A DNA stretch of 5,855 nt from an uncultured Alphaproteobacteria bacterium (lineage in GTDB: Bacteria; Pseudomonadota; Alphaproteobacteria; Sphingomonadales; Sphingomonadaceae), in contig CAJAHV010000274.1 of assembly GCA_903939555.1 (NCBI GenBank), positions 1 through 5,855 on the forward strand, in the 5' to 3' direction. The position numbers and the translations under genes are program-made. Positions 1-5,417 of the stretch are shown here, piece after piece (within the stretch, counting starts at the first letter, position 1; every line of letters starts with the position of its first letter). The notes under the pieces were generated by a model that saw only the letters and a list, made by a program, of their open reading frames with translations, searched no databases and had not been told where the DNA came from.

Positions 1-1267
1 CCACCCCGGCGCTGTTGATGCAGGGCAGGCCCGGCACCAGCCGCGCCGCGCATTGCAGGGAAATGCCTTCCTCGGCGGAAAAGGGCACGCGTTGCGAACC
101 GTCTTCACGGAAGAAATTGATGCCGCCAAAAGCACGGAACTTGGGCGATTCATAATTCACCCGCGCTTCGGTGCTGAACTGCTTGCCGCGCGCATCCTCG
201 GCGAATTCCAGATACCAGGCCTGGGTGCCATCGGCATCGAAGACCTCGTTTGAATCGAAGCGGCGATAGCCGGTAACCAGGGTGAAGCTGAACGGGCCGT
301 CGGGATCGATCGTAGCGGTGGCGTTGATGTCGTACACGTTGCGCGTCAATCCGGGCTGGTCACCGCCGAGTGCCGTGGCGCTGAGCGGCGAGCCGGCGGC
401 TTCGGCAAAGCTGAACGGCGAGGTGGTGCCGCCGGTCGGGGCAAAGGTGCCCGATTTGAAGGCAGTGCCCGGCGCGCGCTGGCCATCATAGGTGCCGACC
501 AGATCGAGGCTGAACATCTCGCTCGGGGTGAAGCGCAGCGACAGGCGGCCGCCATATTGGCCCTGGCCATTCAGATCATCGATGCGCGGGCCATTGGGGG
601 TCTGCGACCCCGGGCGGCCGGCGATATTTTCCACCACGCCGTCGCGCAGCTTGACGGCAAAGGCGAGCCGCGCGGCAACGACATCATTGCCCCAGTTGAT
701 AAAGCCATCGATCTTGCGCTGGTTGTAATTGCCATAGGCGCCGCGCAGTTCGGCCGACAGGCCGGGCTTGGGCCGTGCAGTGATGATGCTGACCGCGCCG
801 ACAGCGGCAGCAGTGCCGAACAGCGTTGCCTGCGGGCCCTTGACGACTTCGATGCGCTCGAGATCGTAAAGATCGAAATAGGACCCGCGCGAGCGGCTGA
901 CATCGACCCCGTTGAGATAGACAGTCACCGCCGGGGCGCCCTGCGACGAACCCGAATCCGAGGTGACACCGCGGATGACGAAGCCGGGGTTGTTGGGGCT
1001 TTGTTCCTGGACGTTGAGTCCGGGGACAAAGGCGGCGAGCTGGTCGAACTGGGTGACGCCAAGCTCACGCAGCGACTTGCCCGAATAGGCGGTCAGCGTG
1101 ATCGGCACATCGCTAAGCTTCTGTTCGGATTTCTGCGCCGTGACGATGATTTCGGCGAGATCATTGCCGGTGTCGGCTGTTGCGGCGTCAGCGGCGACTT
1201 CGGTGGCGGCGAGCGGCGCTGCGGCGAACATGAAAAGCGCAGTGGAGGCGAGACAGACGGCGCGCAT
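1..1267 (-). CDS. TonB-dependent outer-membrane receptor, N-terminal part (3' end outside window)
   Basis: Outer-membrane active transporter driven by TonB/ExbBD; the substrate cannot be told from this part. Reading leftward from the ATG at 1267, 422 complete codons run open to the window edge. Residues 1-21 form a signal peptide (Arg2, hydrophobic core, APLAA end). A TonB-box-like 'EIIVTAQKSEQ' follows at residues 39-49, typical of sphingomonad receptors. The plug domain occupies about 50-165, with 'DVPITLTAYSG', 'FVIRGV' and 'LERIEVVKGPQATLFGTAAA...GAVSIIT'; alternating beta-barrel strands begin around 170. The plug loop reads 'FGTAAAVGAVSIIT' where many relatives have 'FGRNATGGAVNIIT'. A GGGGA stretch lies just upstream of the ATG. 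Another ATG 13 nt further upstream is out of frame, which supports this start. It is divergent from the plus-strand cluster. Family assignment is certain; iron-siderophore, sugar or aromatic substrate is undecided. Confidence 0.95.
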   Translation of the reverse strand, partial: MRAVCLASTALFMFAAAPLAATEVAADAATADTGNDLAEIIVTAQKSEQKLSDVPITLTAYSGKSLRELGVTQFDQLAAFVPGLNVQEQSPNNPGFVIRGVTSDSGSSQGAPAVTVYLNGVDVSRSRGSYFDLYDLERIEVVKGPQATLFGTAAAVGAVSIITARPKPGLSAELRGAYGNYNQRKIDGFINWGNDVVAARLAFAVKLRDGVVENIAGRPGSQTPNGPRIDDLNGQGQYGGRLSLRFTPSEMFSLDLVGTYDGQRAPGTAFKSGTFAPTGGTTSPFSFAEAAGSPLSATALGGDQPGLTRNVYDINATATIDPDGPFSFTLVTGYRRFDSNEVFDADGTQAWYLEFAEDARGKQFSTEARVNYESPKFRAFGGINFFREDGSQRVPFSAEEGISLQCAARLVPGLPCINSAGV

Positions 1268-1296
1268 GGTGGTTCCCCATTTAAGCAAGAAATGCT

Positions 1297-1318
1297 GCAG
1301 TGCATCAAATTTCACTGC
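1297..1318. promoter_or_regulatory. Inverted repeat in the leader of the TonB-dependent receptor gene
   Basis: GCAGTG at 1297-1302 is matched by CACTGC at 1313-1318, separated by ten AT-rich bases. The perfect 6-bp arms have centres one and a half helical turns apart, as expected for a dimeric repressor operator. It lies 30-51 bp upstream of the receptor's ATG. Such receptors often have their own regulator, but none is in the window, and the operator role is inference. Confidence 0.3.
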
Positions 1319-1342
1319 GTCAGCGGGGGATGCCGCAAAGGT

Positions 1343-1372
1343 GTGACAATGCCGTTGCGAATATAAAACAAT
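1343..1372 (+). promoter_or_regulatory. Candidate sigma-70-type promoter for the zinc-finger gene cluster
   Basis: GTGACA (1343-1348) matches five of six bases of the -35 consensus. It is followed after 18 bp by AACAAT (1367-1372), matching four of six of the -10 consensus. This is the only AT-rich island in the divergent region (about 1358-1376, including TATAAA at 1362-1367). Transcription would start near 1379, giving a leader of about 73 nt. The island could equally serve the receptor on the other strand, for which I found no convincing -35/-10 pair. Confidence 0.3.
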
Positions 1373-1400
1373 TTCAAGTCGCTGGCCGAACCGACCCGCT

Positions 1401-1434
1401 GCCGGGCCGCCCCGGCGTGACTCGGACGCCCGAG
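1401..1434 (+). other. Two consecutive small hairpins in the leader of the zinc-finger gene
   Basis: GCCGGG-CCGC-CCCGGC (1401-1416) forms a perfect 6-bp stem with a 4-nt loop. CTCGG-ACGC-CCGAG (1421-1434) forms a perfect 5-bp stem with a 4-nt loop. They sit back to back, four bases apart, ending seven bases before the AGGA ribosome-binding site at 1441-1444. No T-run follows, so they are not an intrinsic terminator. They may shape the 5' leader; in such GC-rich DNA they could also be chance. Confidence 0.35.
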
Positions 1435-1451
1435 CTTGGTAGGAAGCCGCC

Positions 1452-1637
1452 ATGAACAGCACCCTGCCTCCCGAAAACTTTGTCACCGATGCGGCACGCG
1501 TTTTCTGCGATGGCGACGAACGCGGTGGCGATGGCCATCCGCGCGTCTGGTTGCAGATCGGCAGCGACGGCTTTGCTGATTGCGGTTATTGCGACCGGCG
1601 CTTCATTCTGGCCGGCGGGCCTGCGGACAAGCGTTGA
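1452..1637 (+). CDS. CHCC-type zinc-finger domain protein (NDUFS6-like)
   Basis: A 61-residue protein of the zf-CHCC family, related to the mitochondrial complex I subunit NDUFS6. Alphaproteobacteria carry short versions of about 60-70 residues, and a role linked to NADH:quinone oxidoreductase is known for relatives but is only inferred here. The four expected zinc ligands are visible: Cys19 in 'VFCDGD', His29 in 'GHPRVWL', and Cys44 and Cys47 in 'CGYCDRRF'. The core 'GHPRVWLQI...CGYCDRRFIL' is the family signature. The start is supported by AGGA at 1441-1444, seven bases before the ATG. There is no signal peptide or membrane segment, so it is likely cytoplasmic or peripheral. Its stop overlaps the TTG start of the next gene, suggesting translational coupling. 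Confidence 0.9.
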   Translation: MNSTLPPENFVTDAARVFCDGDERGGDGHPRVWLQIGSDGFADCGYCDRRFILAGGPADKR

Positions 1638-2566
1638 AACGCGCGCTCGCCATATCGGCGCTGTTGCTGGCCAGCGCGGTTGGCGCGGCGCCGCCGCCAC
1701 CGCCGGTCAGCCTGTCGGTGGCGCCTGGCACCCAGCCGCACATGCCGGTGCGAATCAAGAATGTCGATCTCGATATCCGGCTGGCGCTCAGCTTTGACCT
1801 GGCGATGATCCTCAATCCGGTGCCGGCCGAGCGTGCCGGGCTGAAGGCGTTTCCGCTGATCGGCAAGCGCACCTTCAAGAATTCGCTGATTCCCGGCGGC
1901 GAAGCGACCTTCCGCTTCAACCTGCTCAACATCACGCCGCGCGGGCTGGAAAAGGGCAAGGCACCGGTGGTTTGGGTCAGCAAGACCATCGCCCCCGAAG
2001 CCGATGGTGTTCTGGCACTGTCGGCGCTCAAATCCGATCTCATCACGCTGACCCTGCGGCCCCAGCCACCGGGCGCCAAGCTTCATACCATCCCGCGCAA
2101 GGGCAAGGATGAAGCATTCATGCAAGCGCGCATCGGCGGCGAAAAGATCAATGTCGCACTCGAACTCAATTCGCCCGACACGGTGATGAACGCCCGTGCC
2201 GCCGCCGCGCTGATCAGCGCCGGCTTGCTCAAGCGCAACGGCAGCGTCGGTTTCTGGGTGCCGCTGCCCGGCGTCGCGCTGCCGTTCGAACGGATGACCG
2301 CGACACCCGGCGCGACGCTGCTCGGCCTGCCAATCGCCCGCGCCGGCGTGCGCATCACCGAGGCACAGGCCAAGGAGCTCGATGCGCGCGCCAAGGCGGG
2401 GACGAGCACTGCCGACGATGATGACGATGCCATAACCGTTACCGCCGACCGCAAGAGGAAGGGCCGCGACCCGTGGATCCTAATCGGCCGCGATGTGCTC
2501 GACACCTGTTCGAGGATCGAATTCGATCGGCCGGGCAAGGTCTGGCGGCTGACCTGCGCCTTTTGA
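1634..2566 (+). CDS. Exported retropepsin-like (aspartyl-protease-fold) protein, probably degenerate
   Basis: A 310-residue protein if started at the TTG at 1634, which overlaps the preceding TGA (TTGA). That start places a classic signal peptide at the N-terminus: 'KRALA', a hydrophobic core, then 'AVGAA' before a run of prolines. An in-frame ATG at 1580 would bury the signal behind 18 residues encoded inside the zinc-finger gene, so I reject it. The body reads as two related halves. Half one has 'FDLAMILNP' near residue 55, where retropepsins have DTGA, and 'ADGVLAL' at 123-129. Half two has 'IGGEKINVALELNSPDT' (about 167-183) and ends 'ILIGRDVLD' (282-290), the hydrophobic-Gly motif of the fold. 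Neither half has an intact D-T/S-G, so catalysis is doubtful. Five consecutive aspartates (261-265) and a basic 'DRKRKGRD' form a charged insert before the last motif. Likely periplasmic; fold recognition by eye, function unknown. Confidence 0.75.
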   Translation: MKRALAISALLLASAVGAAPPPPPVSLSVAPGTQPHMPVRIKNVDLDIRLALSFDLAMILNPVPAERAGLKAFPLIGKRTFKNSLIPGGEATFRFNLLNITPRGLEKGKAPVVWVSKTIAPEADGVLALSALKSDLITLTLRPQPPGAKLHTIPRKGKDEAFMQARIGGEKINVALELNSPDTVMNARAAAALISAGLLKRNGSVGFWVPLPGVALPFERMTATPGATLLGLPIARAGVRITEAQAKELDARAKAGTSTADDDDDAITVTADRKRKGRDPWILIGRDVLDTCSRIEFDRPGKVWRLTCAF

Positions 2567-2578
2567 GCACGGGGCTGT

Positions 2579-2606
2579 TTGCCTTGGGCGTGGCCATCCC
2601 TATATC
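2579..2606 (+). promoter_or_regulatory. Possible tldD promoter giving a leaderless transcript
   Basis: TTGCCT (2579-2584) and TATATC (2601-2606) each match four of six bases of the -35 and -10 consensus, with a 16-bp spacer. The tldD ATG begins seven bases after the -10 hexamer, where transcription would start. No Shine-Dalgarno sequence precedes that ATG, which fits a leaderless mRNA. The alternative is read-through from the upstream gene, 46 bp away. Confidence 0.3.
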
Positions 2607-2612
2607 GGTATC

Positions 2613-4043
2613 ATGAGCAATCTTGATCCCGCCACCATCTTCTACACCGACACCGGGCTCGACCCCGGGCGCACCGAACGGCTCGTCGCCGACGCGCTGA
2701 ATGGCTGTGACGATGGCGAGCTTTACCTGCAATATGCCGTCAGCGAGAGTTTCGCCTTCGACGATGGCCGGCTGAAGGCGGCGACCTTCGACACGCAAAA
2801 GGGTTTCGGCCTGCGCGGCGTGGCGGGAGAAATGACCGCCTTTGCCCATGCCAATGAATTGTCCGACGCCGCGATCCGCCGCGCCGCCGACACCATCCGG
2901 GTGGTGCGTGATGGCCATGGCGGCACCATGGCGCTGGCGCCGCCGCGTACCAATGCCCGGCGCTATACCGATGCCAACCCGCTCGATGGCATCAGCTTTG
3001 CCGACAAGGTGGCGCTCATGCAGACCATCGACGCCGCCGCCCGCGCCCGCGATCCGCGCGTCGTCCAGGTCTCGGCGAGCCTGATTGGCAGTTGGAGCGT
3101 TGTCGAGATCATCCGCGCCGATGGCCACCGCGTCCGCGATGTGCGCCCGCTGGTGCGCCTCAACGTGCAGATCGTCGCCGAAAAGGATGGCCGCCGCGAA
3201 ACCGGCTTCCACGGGCTGGGCGGGCGCTATCTTTATGACGGCCTCATCACATCCGAAAACTGGAACGGCGCCATTGATATCGCGCTGGCCAATGCGCTGA
3301 CCAACCTTGATGCCGTGGCAGCGCCGGCAGGCGAGATGACCGTGGTGCTGGGGCCGGGCTGGCCGGGGATTTTGCTCCACGAAGCCATCGGGCATGGGCT
3401 GGAAGGGGATTTCAACCGCAAGGGCACCAGCGCCTTTTCGGGCCGTGTTGGTGAGCGGGTGGCGGCCAAGGGTGTCACCGTCGTCGACGATGGCAGTATC
3501 GACAACCGCCGTGGCTCGCTTACCGTCGATGACGAGGGCACCCCGACCGGGCGCACCGTGCTGATCGAGGACGGCATATTGAAGGGTTATATGCAGGACC
3601 GGCTCAACGCCCGGCTGATGGGGGTTGCCGCCACCGGCAATGGCCGGCGCGAAAGTTTTGCCCATGCGCCGATGCCGCGGATGACCAACACCTTCATGGA
3701 AGGCGGCAACGAGGACCCCGGTGAGATATTGCGCAGCGCCAAATCGGGGATCTATGCCAAGAGCTTCGGCGGCGGTCAGGTCGATATCACCAGCGGCAAG
3801 TTCGTCTTTACCTGCACCGAGGCGTATCGCATCGAGAATGGCCGGCTCGGCGCGCCGATCAAAGGCGCGACACTCATCGGCAATGGCCCCGATGTACTGA
3901 CCCGGGTGCGGGCGATCGGCAATGATTTCGCGCTCGATGAAGGCGTCGGCATCTGCGGCAAGGGCGGCCAGAGCGTGCCGGCCGGGGTCGGGCAGCCAAC
4001 GATGCTGATCGAAGGGCTGACAGTGGGCGGCACGGCGGCCTGA
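2613..4043 (+). CDS. tldD: Metalloprotease TldD
   Basis: A 476-residue TldD of the TldD/PmbA (U62) family. With its partner TldE/PmbA it forms a heterodimeric zinc protease that degrades unfolded peptides and processes modified peptides such as microcin B17; in E. coli it also takes part in CcdA turnover. The zinc motif is intact: His256-Glu257-x-x-x-His260 region in 'LLHEAIGHGLEGDFN' fits HExxxH. The third ligand, Cys448 in 'GICGKGGQS', lies at the same distance from the motif as the cysteine in E. coli TldD. Also typical are 'KGFGLRGVAG' near 70, 'DDEGTPT' near 310 and the C-terminal 'VPAGVGQPTMLIEGLTVGGT'. Length matches the family. The ATG has no clear ribosome-binding site, yet 'LDPGRTERLVADALNGCDDGELYLQ' follows as in relatives, so the start is plausible. 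No tldE/pmbA lies in the window. Cytoplasmic. Confidence 0.96.
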   Translation: MSNLDPATIFYTDTGLDPGRTERLVADALNGCDDGELYLQYAVSESFAFDDGRLKAATFDTQKGFGLRGVAGEMTAFAHANELSDAAIRRAADTIRVVRDGHGGTMALAPPRTNARRYTDANPLDGISFADKVALMQTIDAAARARDPRVVQVSASLIGSWSVVEIIRADGHRVRDVRPLVRLNVQIVAEKDGRRETGFHGLGGRYLYDGLITSENWNGAIDIALANALTNLDAVAAPAGEMTVVLGPGWPGILLHEAIGHGLEGDFNRKGTSAFSGRVGERVAAKGVTVVDDGSIDNRRGSLTVDDEGTPTGRTVLIEDGILKGYMQDRLNARLMGVAATGNGRRESFAHAPMPRMTNTFMEGGNEDPGEILRSAKSGIYAKSFGGGQVDITSGKFVFTCTEAYRIENGRLGAPIKGATLIGNGPDVLTRVRAIGNDFALDEGVGICGKGGQSVPAGVGQPTMLIEGLTVGGTAA

Positions 4044-4088
4044 TTGCCCTTCCGCCGGAACGGCAGCGACAAGACAAGAGGGGGCGGC

Positions 4089-4640
4089 ATGGATTTCAGC
4101 GACCATATCGACGAGAAACACGCCGCGTTTATCGCTCGTCAGCCGGTGTTCTTCGTCGCCACCGCTGCTCCCGGCGCGCGCATCAACCTCAGCCCCAAGG
4201 GCATGGACAGTTTCCGCGTGCTCGGCCCGACCCGCGTTGCCTGGCTCGATTATGGCGGCTCGGGCAATGAAACCAACGCGCATCTGCTCGCCGATGGCCG
4301 CATCACGGTGATGTTCTGCGCCTTTGACCGGCCGCCGCTCATTTACCGCCTGTACGGCCATGCCGTGCCGATGCTGCCGCAGGATGACGGTTTTGCGGCG
4401 CTAGCGGGGCATTTTGCCATCGAACGCGGTGTGCGCCAGATTTTCGACATGACGGTCGAATCGACACAAGCCTCGTGCGGCTGGGCGGTGCCCGAAATGG
4501 CGCTGACTGCCGAACGCCAGACGCTGCGCAAGTTCCACGCGCAGGAAGAACCCGCCGAACGCCTGCAAAAATATGCGACACACGACCGCAGCATCGATGG
4601 CCTGCCAGTGCGGTCGCCGACCGTGCTGCCGTACAATTGA
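4089..4640 (+). CDS. Pyridoxamine 5'-phosphate oxidase-fold family protein
   Basis: A 183-residue protein of the split-barrel flavin-binding (PPOX-like) superfamily. Members bind FMN, F420 or haem; the reaction of this subgroup is not established. The signature 'INLSPKGMDSFRVL', 'RVAWLDYGGSGNETNAHL' and 'ITVMFCAF...PLIYRLYGHA' (residues about 35-100) is highly characteristic of this bacterial subgroup, and is distinct from the vitamin B6 enzyme PdxH. The ATG at 4089 is preceded by AGAGGGGG, a strong ribosome-binding site. An in-frame TTG at 4044 directly after the tldD stop would add 15 low-complexity residues and lacks such a site. There is no signal peptide, so it is cytoplasmic. Its stop codon shares one base with the start of the next gene, pointing to coupled translation. 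Confidence 0.9.
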   Translation: MDFSDHIDEKHAAFIARQPVFFVATAAPGARINLSPKGMDSFRVLGPTRVAWLDYGGSGNETNAHLLADGRITVMFCAFDRPPLIYRLYGHAVPMLPQDDGFAALAGHFAIERGVRQIFDMTVESTQASCGWAVPEMALTAERQTLRKFHAQEEPAERLQKYATHDRSIDGLPVRSPTVLPYN

Positions 4641-4843
4641 TGCCGCTGGTTACCCTTGCCACCATTTTCGACCCGATGGAGGCCGAGATCATGCGCAACC
4701 GCCTCGACGCCGGCGGCATCGAGGCGGTGCTGTTCGACAATGGCATCGCTTCGTTGATCGGCAGCGGCCTGTCGGGCGTGCGGTTGATGGTTCTCGATGA
4801 AGACGAAGCTGCGGCGCGGGCGCTGCTGGCGCAGCGCGACTGA
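4640..4843 (+). CDS. DUF2007 family protein (putative signal-transducing protein)
   Basis: A 67-residue protein resembling the DUF2007 family, annotated only as putative signal transducers. The pattern fits: 'LATIFDPMEAEIMRNRLDAGGIEAVL' at the start (a strand, then a helix covering 'EAEIMRNRL'), a central 'DNGIASLIGSGLSG', then 'VRLMVLDEDEAAARALLAQ' to the end. This ferredoxin-like small fold often occurs alone. The ATG shares its A with the TGA of the PPOX-like gene (TGATG). There is no separate ribosome-binding site, so translation is probably coupled. The same frame stays open for 55 codons upstream inside the previous gene, but this is a shadow of that gene. Molecular function unknown. 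Confidence 0.85.
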   Translation: MPLVTLATIFDPMEAEIMRNRLDAGGIEAVLFDNGIASLIGSGLSGVRLMVLDEDEAAARALLAQRD

Positions 4844-4867
4844 TCGGGGCAACTGACGCTGGCCCGG

Positions 4868-4901
4868 GGCGCTGGCTTGGCGCGCGGCGCTGGCTTGGCG
4901 C
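4868..4901. repeat. Tandem pair of identical 16-bp direct repeats
   Basis: GGCGCTGGCTTGGCGC occurs at 4868-4883 and again at 4886-4901, separated by two bases (period 18). A degenerate partial copy (10 of 13 bases) precedes them at 4855-4867. TGGCGC at the end of either copy can pair with GCGCCA at 4914-4919. The repeats lie between the DUF2007 stop and the glnK promoter, about 130-160 bp upstream of the predicted glnK start of transcription. Confidence 0.7.
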
Positions 4902-4956
4902 CTGCACAAAAACGCGCCACTGCTGCCGGCGTGCCGCTGAATCGGGCAGTGCCACA

Positions 4957-4975
4957 GGTGTGAACAGGGTGTAAC
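4957..4975. repeat. Imperfect 11-bp-spaced direct repeat upstream of glnK
   Basis: GGTGTGAAC (4957-4965) and GGTGTAAC (4968-4975) differ by one base insertion and start 11 bp apart, about one helical turn. CACA and TGTG flanking GG at 4953-4962 add a small dyad. It lies about 55-73 bp upstream of the predicted transcription start. It may be a protein-binding site, but it does not match a regulator I can name. Confidence 0.3.
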
Positions 4976-4977
4976 CG

Positions 4978-4998
4978 GCCTGCCTTGCAAGGGCAGGC
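4978..4998. repeat. Perfect 7-bp inverted repeat just upstream of the sigma-54 promoter
   Basis: GCCTGCC (4978-4984) and GGCAGGC (4992-4998) are exact reverse complements around TTGCAAG. A T-A and a T-G pair extend the possible stem to 9 bp with a GCA loop. No T-run follows, so it is not a standard intrinsic terminator for the upstream genes. It ends five bases before the -24 element, and so could be a regulator site or a weak transcription barrier between the two gene groups. Confidence 0.5.
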
Positions 4999-5003
4999 GC
5001 AAT

Positions 5004-5019
5004 TGGCACGATCCATGCA
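5004..5019 (+). promoter_or_regulatory. Sigma-54 (RpoN) -24/-12 promoter of glnK-amtB
   Basis: TGGCACGATCCATGCA matches the sigma-54 consensus TGGCACG-N4-TTGCA at every fixed position except one (A for the first T of the -12 block). The invariant GG (5005-5006) and GC (5017-5018) are exactly 12 bp apart, as required. Transcription would start near 5030, 30 nt before the glnK ATG. Sigma-54 promoters need an enhancer-binding activator, for this operon normally NtrC under nitrogen limitation; I could not identify a convincing NtrC site upstream. Confidence 0.88.
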
Positions 5020-5031
5020 TAGCAATGGCCA

Positions 5032-5047
5032 ACGCGACTGTTCGCGT
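5032..5047 (+). other. Hairpin at the 5' end of the predicted glnK leader
   Basis: ACGCGA (5032-5037) and TCGCGT (5042-5047) form a perfect 6-bp stem closed by a CTGT loop. It begins two bases after the predicted sigma-54 transcription start and ends four bases before the GGAGGGG ribosome-binding site (5051-5057). Such a 5'-terminal stem could stabilise the mRNA or tune initiation; this is inference from position. Confidence 0.45.
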
Positions 5048-5059
5048 CAGGGAGGGGCC

Positions 5060-5398
5060 ATGAAACTCGTCATTGCAGTCATCAAGCCATTCAAGCTTGA
5101 CGATGTTCGCGAGGCGCTGTCGACCGCTGGCATTCAGGGGATGACCGTCAGTGAAGTGAAAGGCTTCGGTCGCCAGAAGGGCCAGACCGAAATCTATCGC
5201 GGCGCAGAATACACCACCAATATGGTGCCGAAGATCAAGATCGAGGTCGTCGTTGAGGACGGCCAGGCGGCGCAGGTCGTCGAAACCATCCAGCAGGCGG
5301 CCCACACCGGCTCGATCGGCGATGGCAAGATCTTCGTTGCCGATATCGGCCAGGCGGTGCGCATCCGCACCGGTGAAACCAACGAAACCGCACTCTGA
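5060..5398 (+). CDS. glnK: Nitrogen regulatory PII protein GlnK
   Basis: A 112-residue PII signal protein, the full usual length. PII trimers sense ATP/ADP and 2-oxoglutarate, are uridylylated by GlnD, and GlnK plugs the AmtB channel when ammonium rises. The N-terminus 'MKLVIAVIKPFKLDDVREAL' and the block 'VSEVKGFGRQKGQTEIYRGAEYTTN' contain the T-loop with Tyr51, the uridylylation site, intact. 'HTGSIGDGKIFVADI' (B-loop, about 82-98) and 'RIRTGETNETAL' (C-loop) complete the nucleotide-binding signatures. The ATG at 5060 follows the strong ribosome-binding site GGAGGGG; the open frame from 4985 would start upstream of the sigma-54 transcription start and is rejected. It sits 19 bp before amtB, the conserved glnK-amtB pairing. 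This linkage and the sigma-54 promoter favour GlnK over GlnB, which is usually next to glnA. Confidence 0.96.
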   Translation: MKLVIAVIKPFKLDDVREALSTAGIQGMTVSEVKGFGRQKGQTEIYRGAEYTTNMVPKIKIEVVVEDGQAAQVVETIQQAAHTGSIGDGKIFVADIGQAVRIRTGETNETAL

Positions 5399-5417
5399 CA
5401 TGACCGGAGGGGGACAT

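Noticed and set aside
557..1366. 269-codon plus-strand open frame opposite the TonB-dependent receptor
   Set aside because: Antisense shadow of a clear receptor gene, and it runs through the receptor's start and leader.
4033..4057. Stem CGGCGG/CCGCCG across the tldD stop as a terminator
   Set aside because: Short stem with a 13-nt loop and no T-run, in GC-rich sequence where such matches are expected by chance.
2439..4361. 640-codon minus-strand open frame opposite tldD
   Set aside because: It is a shadow of tldD caused by the G/C third-position bias. The plus strand encodes an intact TldD with HExxxH and Cys448, while the antisense translation has no recognisable domain.
4903..4919. NtrC enhancer site (TGCAC...GCGCCA) upstream of glnK
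   Set aside because: The left half-site matches, but the right half matches only about three of six bases of GGTGCA, so it is not supported despite the suitable distance.
4978..4998. Rho-independent terminator for the tldD-DUF2007 gene group
   Set aside because: The stem is good but is followed by GCAATTGGCA rather than a T-run; kept only as an inverted repeat.
5400..5417. Alternative amtB start at the ATG at 5400
   Set aside because: In frame, but without a ribosome-binding site; it would place Gly-rich residues before the signal peptide, and the strong GGAGGGGG points to 5418.
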